Source: Chrysochromulina tobinii (taxonomy: Eukaryota > Haptophyta > Prymnesiales > Chrysochromulinaceae). From it: DNA of 18,848 nucleotides. Below, piece after piece: positions 15,432 through 18,848 of the stretch; within the stretch, counting starts at the first letter, position 1; each line of letters starts with the position of its first letter. The stretch lies in the NCBI GenBank assembly GCA_001275005.1, contig JWZX01000953.1, positions 1 through 18,848 of the forward strand, written 5' to 3'. The notes beneath the pieces are model-generated. The model did no database searches, was not told the origin of the DNA, and was given only the letters and a program-made list of their open reading frames with translations. The position numbers and the translations under genes were made by a program.

Positions 15432-18400
15432 TCACTTGCCGAGCGCGCCCTCAGTCTCGACCTTCCACTGGAACACGGCGCAGTCGCTGCCGCCGGTCGT
15501 GATCACGCGGTCGTTACTCCAGGTGAAGGAGATGTTGGTCACGTGGGACGAGTGACCGCCGTAGACGCGGCACGCGGCGCGTGGCACTATGCACGGATAA
15601 CGGAAGAGTTTCACCTTGCCGTAGTCGTCGGCGGTGGCCACCAGGCATGGCTCTGTGACCGCCTCATCGCCCGGTTTCCGATTGGTGCGCGCGCACGCGT
15701 TGATGTCGGTGCCGTCCGCACCTTCGGGCCAGATGCCGCGCAACGCCCAGCCAAAAGTGCACGACTGGGTGGCCCACTTCGCGTTGCGCATGGTCGAGCT
15801 CGTCTTCTCTTGATGAGGTCGCCACCGGTACTGCGGCGGCTTCGTCCCAGGGACCGTGTCCCACAGTTGCCAGTACAGGAGCTCGTGCGCGCCGCAGTTG
15901 GACTGCAGGCTGCGCGAGTCCGTCGACCAATCGAGATGCGTCACAAAGGAGGAGTGGCCGCGCAGCTCGGCGACCTTGCGGAACTTGGCCCCCTCGGCCT
16001 TACCCCCCTGCGGCGCCTCATAGACGTCTATGAAGTTGTCCGCGTTCCCCACAGCGATCCAGCGCCCGTCGGGCGAGAACTTGAGGTCGGCGACGCGCTC
16101 GTGGCGCGTGTGGTCGGGCTCAAAGGCGAGCCCGAGGTCTTCGCTCTCGAGAACGAGCCACTTGCCCTCGGTCGTGCCCTTCGCCTTGCCCTTGGACGAG
16201 CCGAGCCCGACCGCTATGTACTGGCCGTCCGGCGAGTAGCACACACAGCGGATCGGGCCGTCTATCTTGGCCATCGCGCGCAGCGAGCGGTTGTCGAGGT
16301 CCCATACGCGCAGGGTCATGTCCTCAGCGGCCGTGCAGAACTCCTGCTTGCGCGGATGCGTCGCGAGCCCCCACGTCTCCTCATAGTGGCCCTGCACGTA
16401 GCAGAAGGGCGCCTCAGCAGAGTCAAACGTCACCTCGTAGATCTCGTTGCACACGGTCCCGACGAGGAGATTCCCCTTCTCGTCGCCGCAGAGCGAGTGC
16501 GCCGCCGCGGGCCTGCCGCGTTTGGGGTGCGCCTTCTCGAGCTCGCCGTCGTCATTCTTGAGCGGCGGCCCCTGCAGCTCGGGCGTCACCCACTGGTTCA
16601 GGTCGTACGACTTGAGCGGCTTGTAGTTGGGCCACTGCTTGGGTGCGTGTGGGTCCCAAGTATGAGGCTCCCACAGGTGCAGCCAGCCGTCGTCGCCGGA
16701 CGAGACGAGCACGTGCTTCCACGGATCGTACCACAAAGCAGTCACCTTACACTGCTCGCGCGAGTGCTCGGCCATCACAGGATGCGCGAGGACCGCCACG
16801 TCCATCGCCTGCTCCGCGAAGCGGAATATGTACCCCGTCGCCGAGCCGCAGTACGTGACGCCGTCGGTGCCGAAGGCGACGGCCATCAGATCGCACGCGC
16901 CCACCTTGCCAAAGACGCCCTTCTTGGCCCAGATCTTGCTCTCGTGTGCCGAGATCTTCGCATCTTTAGAGTCCCCAGGCGCCTCCTCCACGCCCTCCTT
17001 GATCCCAAAGAAGCGGATGAACTTGCGTCCGACGGCGACGATGTGGTCCGTCACCGGGTTGTACGCGATTTGGTACACGTCATCGTTGTGCCCCTTGTCG
17101 AAGCCCACACGCATGTCCTCGAGCTTCTTGTCCTTGCCCCACTTGTAGATGAAGACGGTCCGGTTGTTGTCCTTTCCCATGGTCGCGAGGTACTCGCCCG
17201 ACGACGAGAAGGAGACGCCGATGACAGCGCGCCTGTGGTCGCCCGAGATTTTGCACAAACATGGCAGGTTGCGCGAGCCCTTGCGATCGGGCACCGACGA
17301 CCAGACGAGCACCTTCGGGTCTTTGCCCATCTGGCCGGTGCACACGAGAACCTTCTGCGGGTGCATGTCGAGCGCCGTAATGTCGTCGTCGTGCCCCATG
17401 AACTGAAGCTGCTGGTGAGTCTGAGCATCCACGAGCAGTGCACAGGCAAGCACAGGTCAGCAGAGGTCAGCAGGGGTCCGCAGAGGCACTCAGAGGTACT
17501 CGGAGGCCATCAGAGGCCATCAGAGGCCATCAGAGGCCATCAGAGGTCATCAGAGGCCATCAGAGGTCATCAGAGGCCATCAGAGGTCATCAGAGGCCAT
17601 CAGAGGCCATCAGAGGTCATCAGAGGCCATCAGAGCCAATCAGCCGCTCGCCTCCTTATCATACACGATCCCCAGCGTCATCAGAGGTCATCAGAGGTCA
17701 TCAGAGGTCATCAGCCGCTCGCCTCCTTATCATACACGATCCCCAGCGTCATCAGAGGTCATCAGAGGTCATCAGAGGTCATCAGCCGCTCGCCTCCTTA
17801 TCATACACGATCCCCAGCGCGGCAGAGTGGTACACGATCTTGCCCTCCTTGTTGTAGAAGAGGTTGGCGCGCACGCGCCGGCTCGTGTACCCGTACACGA
17901 ACTCGAGGCTCAACTTGTTCGGCTTGAGAGAGCTCAGGTCGTCGTTCTCGCGCGCGTCGTCCGGCCCAATGTAATCCGACGGCGGGTACACTAGACCCTT
18001 GTACGGCGCGTACTTGAACGGGTCGTTGAACGGGTTGTCGTCCTCGAAGAAGTTGCCGCCCTCCTCGCCGCCCACAGTTTTGAAGCGCTCCCATTCGGAC
18101 TTCTTCGCGCCATGCTTTTCGCGCGTGAGCAGCGATGGACCCTTGATGGCGGTCAGCGGCGTCGGCCCGCGCTGAGGCAGGGGCTCCGAGAGCGGCCCGC
18201 CGCGCATGGACGCGTGGAAGAAGGCTGGCTGGCCAATCGCATTCTTTCGCGGGGTCACGCTCGCGCGCGATGTCGAGCCGAACGCCACGCTGCGACCGGG
18301 CGACGGCGGACGCGGCGTCGGGAAGGCCCACTGCGGCGGCGCCTCCGCGGCCGGGGCTGAGCGGCCGGCTCGGGCCGCGGGCTCACAGGGCCGGCTGCCG

Positions 18401-18611
18401 GCGCGCGGCGTCGCGCCCACTCGGGGCACCCCGTAGGAATGCCCGGCCTCAAGCCCGAGAAGGCGGCCGGAGACGACGAGCGCGGCGTGAGCGCCGCAAC
18501 GGTGTCCGCGAGCTTCTCAATCTTTTCCATGAGCGCCTGCTCACGCTGCTGTGCCTCTGCGAGCCGCGCCTCGAGCTCGCGCTCGCGCGGGGTTTGCGGC
18601 ACTGACGACAT
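15432..18611 (-). CDS. EML-family protein (coiled coil, HELP motif, WD40 propellers), three exons
   Basis: Echinoderm-microtubule-associated-protein-like protein; the family binds tubulin and microtubules through tandem atypical beta-propellers. The model joins 18611-18387, 18330-17794 and 17420-15432 on the minus strand, giving 916 residues. Exon 1 starts MSSVPQTP and encodes a coiled coil (residues 8-41), the likely oligomerisation segment. Exon 2 is first Pro/Ser-rich, then ends with the HELP motif (LSLEFVYGYTSRR to ALGIVYDKE). Exon 3 resumes at THQQLQFMGHDDDITALDMHP and carries all WD40-type repeats to the usual family ending TTGGSDCAVFQWKVE. The split between HELP and propeller, and the frame continuity after splicing, support the model. 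The frame is open to a TTG at 18698, but 18611 is the first ATG. The neighbouring channel gene is convergent. Confidence 0.9.
17421..17793 (-). other. EML intron 2: 373-nt GC-AG intron made of repeats
   Basis: On the coding strand the proposed donor is AAGGAG|GCGAGC and the acceptor GATGCTCAG|ACTCAC. Both are phase 0 and join DKE to THQQLQFMGH, which matches the HELP-to-WD40 transition of the family. No GT donor near the exon end preserves that sequence. Reading through gives a stop (AGCGGCTGA) four codons after the last kept codon. Nearly the whole intron is tandem repeat. GC-AG donors are a known minority class. The exact donor needs transcript evidence, because the same boundary sequence occurs three times. 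Confidence 0.72.
17441..17640. repeat. 10-bp minisatellite, about 20 units, inside EML intron 2
   Basis: Units of the type CAGAGGYCAT run in strict 10-bp register from 17441 to 17640. They are degenerate over the first six units (next to the acceptor) and nearly perfect from about 17501. On the transcribed strand the unit reads ATGRCCTCTG and contains CTGAT/TGAC, resembling branch-point cores. The array continues within the following 71-bp units. Confidence 0.95.
17641..17819. repeat. Three copies of the EML exon 2/intron 2 boundary, 71-bp period
   Basis: An identical 37-bp block starts at 17641, 17712 and 17783, exactly 71 bp apart, with three 10-bp minisatellite units between copies. The copy at 17783-17819 is the real end of exon 2 plus the donor; the other two lie inside the intron. 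All three carry the same AAGGAG|GCGAGC junction, so two are decoy or alternative donors. Using either would insert an in-frame TGA. Confidence 0.93.
18331..18386 (-). other. EML intron 1, 56 nt, GT-AG, phase 0
   Basis: On the coding strand the donor is GGCCCT|GTGAGC and the acceptor GCCGCCGCAG|TGGGCC. Removing 56 nt brings the coiled-coil frame into the HELP-exon frame, which cannot otherwise be joined. The joined region is disordered, so homology does not fix the junction. The strong GTGAGC donor and frame continuity make this the best choice. Confidence 0.65.
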
Positions 18612-18848
18612 CACACCGCGCTGAATGGGCTCGAAGCGAGGAGCTTCCGCGGAGGCGTCGCCTCCTTCAGCAGGGTGGCTCACCGCCTGTGTATTCAATC
18701 GAAATTTCGAGCACGAGACGGCGCTTTACCGGCATTGGAGGTACAAGATTCCATCGAGCATTATGTTTAGAGTGCTACCGCCGGCTTCCCCACCCCCGTT
18801 TGTCGTTTCTCGTTTCGGTGGTGAGGAGCTCTTACCGGGTACTTTAGA
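18612..18848. promoter_or_regulatory. Upstream region of the EML gene
   Basis: 237 bp upstream of the EML ATG. Bases 18612-18698 remain open in the EML frame but have no ATG and are probably 5' UTR. A perfect 12-bp palindrome, TCGAAATTTCGA, lies at 18699-18710, about 90 bp upstream of the start in a less GC-rich stretch, and could be a protein-binding site (inference). Nothing else is recognised up to the window edge. Confidence 0.4.

Noticed and set aside
17441-17819. C/D-box snoRNA or CRISPR-like array in the EML intron
   Set aside because: TGATGA and CTGA occur only because they are within each 10-bp unit; there are no guide-like unique segments, terminal stems or spacers.
17438-17857. 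Plus-strand frame with RPSEAIRGHQ repeats
   Set aside because: The 10-aa periodicity comes from translating a 10-bp noncoding minisatellite; it lies in the EML intron on the other strand.
15207-17927. A 906-codon open frame on the plus strand opposite the EML gene
   Set aside because: It is antisense to a clear WD40 gene, crosses its intron, shows no domain and is Arg/His/Val-rich, as expected from the complement of GC-rich codons.
18612-18698. EML start at 18698
   Set aside because: The codon there is TTG; the first ATG in frame is 18611 and directly precedes the coiled coil.

Overview
This is nuclear DNA of a GC-rich unicellular eukaryote, not a prokaryote. It carries a gamma-coatomer gene, an EML-type HELP/WD40 gene, a pentameric ligand-gated channel and spliceosomal introns. 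The protein styles (PEGxxPGD repeats, a CDDGG...DCxxCG cysteine module fused to a channel, Ala/Pro-rich disordered proteins, a GC-AG intron) resemble haptophyte algae such as the Prymnesium/Chrysochromulina/Emiliania group. Pelagophytes or dinoflagellates remain possible; this placement is inferred from protein style only.

Layout. 1-986: no recognisable gene. 987-3767 (-): intronless gamma-COP. 3768-3898: short divergent promoter. 3899-4669 (+): PEGxxPGD-repeat protein with a C-terminal Tudor/SH3-like module. 4959-6574 (+): two-EF-hand protein with a long Ala-rich tail and one 74-nt intron. 6673-10227 (+): 1,130-residue disordered protein with an IQ-like motif and a tau/MAP-like motif, whose last intron is a perfect-length tandem duplication (2 x 81 nt). 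10711-11948 (-): TBL/PC-esterase-like gene with an 11-bp duplication that breaks its frame. 12341-14659 (+): Cys-loop-superfamily channel with a cysteine-rich N-terminal module, five hydrophobic segments and a C-terminal EF-hand. 15432-18611 (-): EML protein in three exons; its second intron is a GC-AG intron filled with a 10-bp minisatellite and three copies of the exon/intron boundary.

Themes. The genes do not form one pathway: coatomer serves Golgi traffic, EML and perhaps the 1,130-residue protein serve microtubules, the channel and EF-hand proteins point to calcium handling, and the TBL-like protein to glycan acylation. The most distinctive feature is structural. Noncoding DNA and introns repeatedly show short exact tandem duplications (11, 43, 71, 81 and 104 bp), two of which duplicate splice sites. 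Two introns in unrelated genes carry a similar 10-bp TGATKGCC-type unit. Gene models were built by hand from frame, splice-site and family reasoning; no searches were run.
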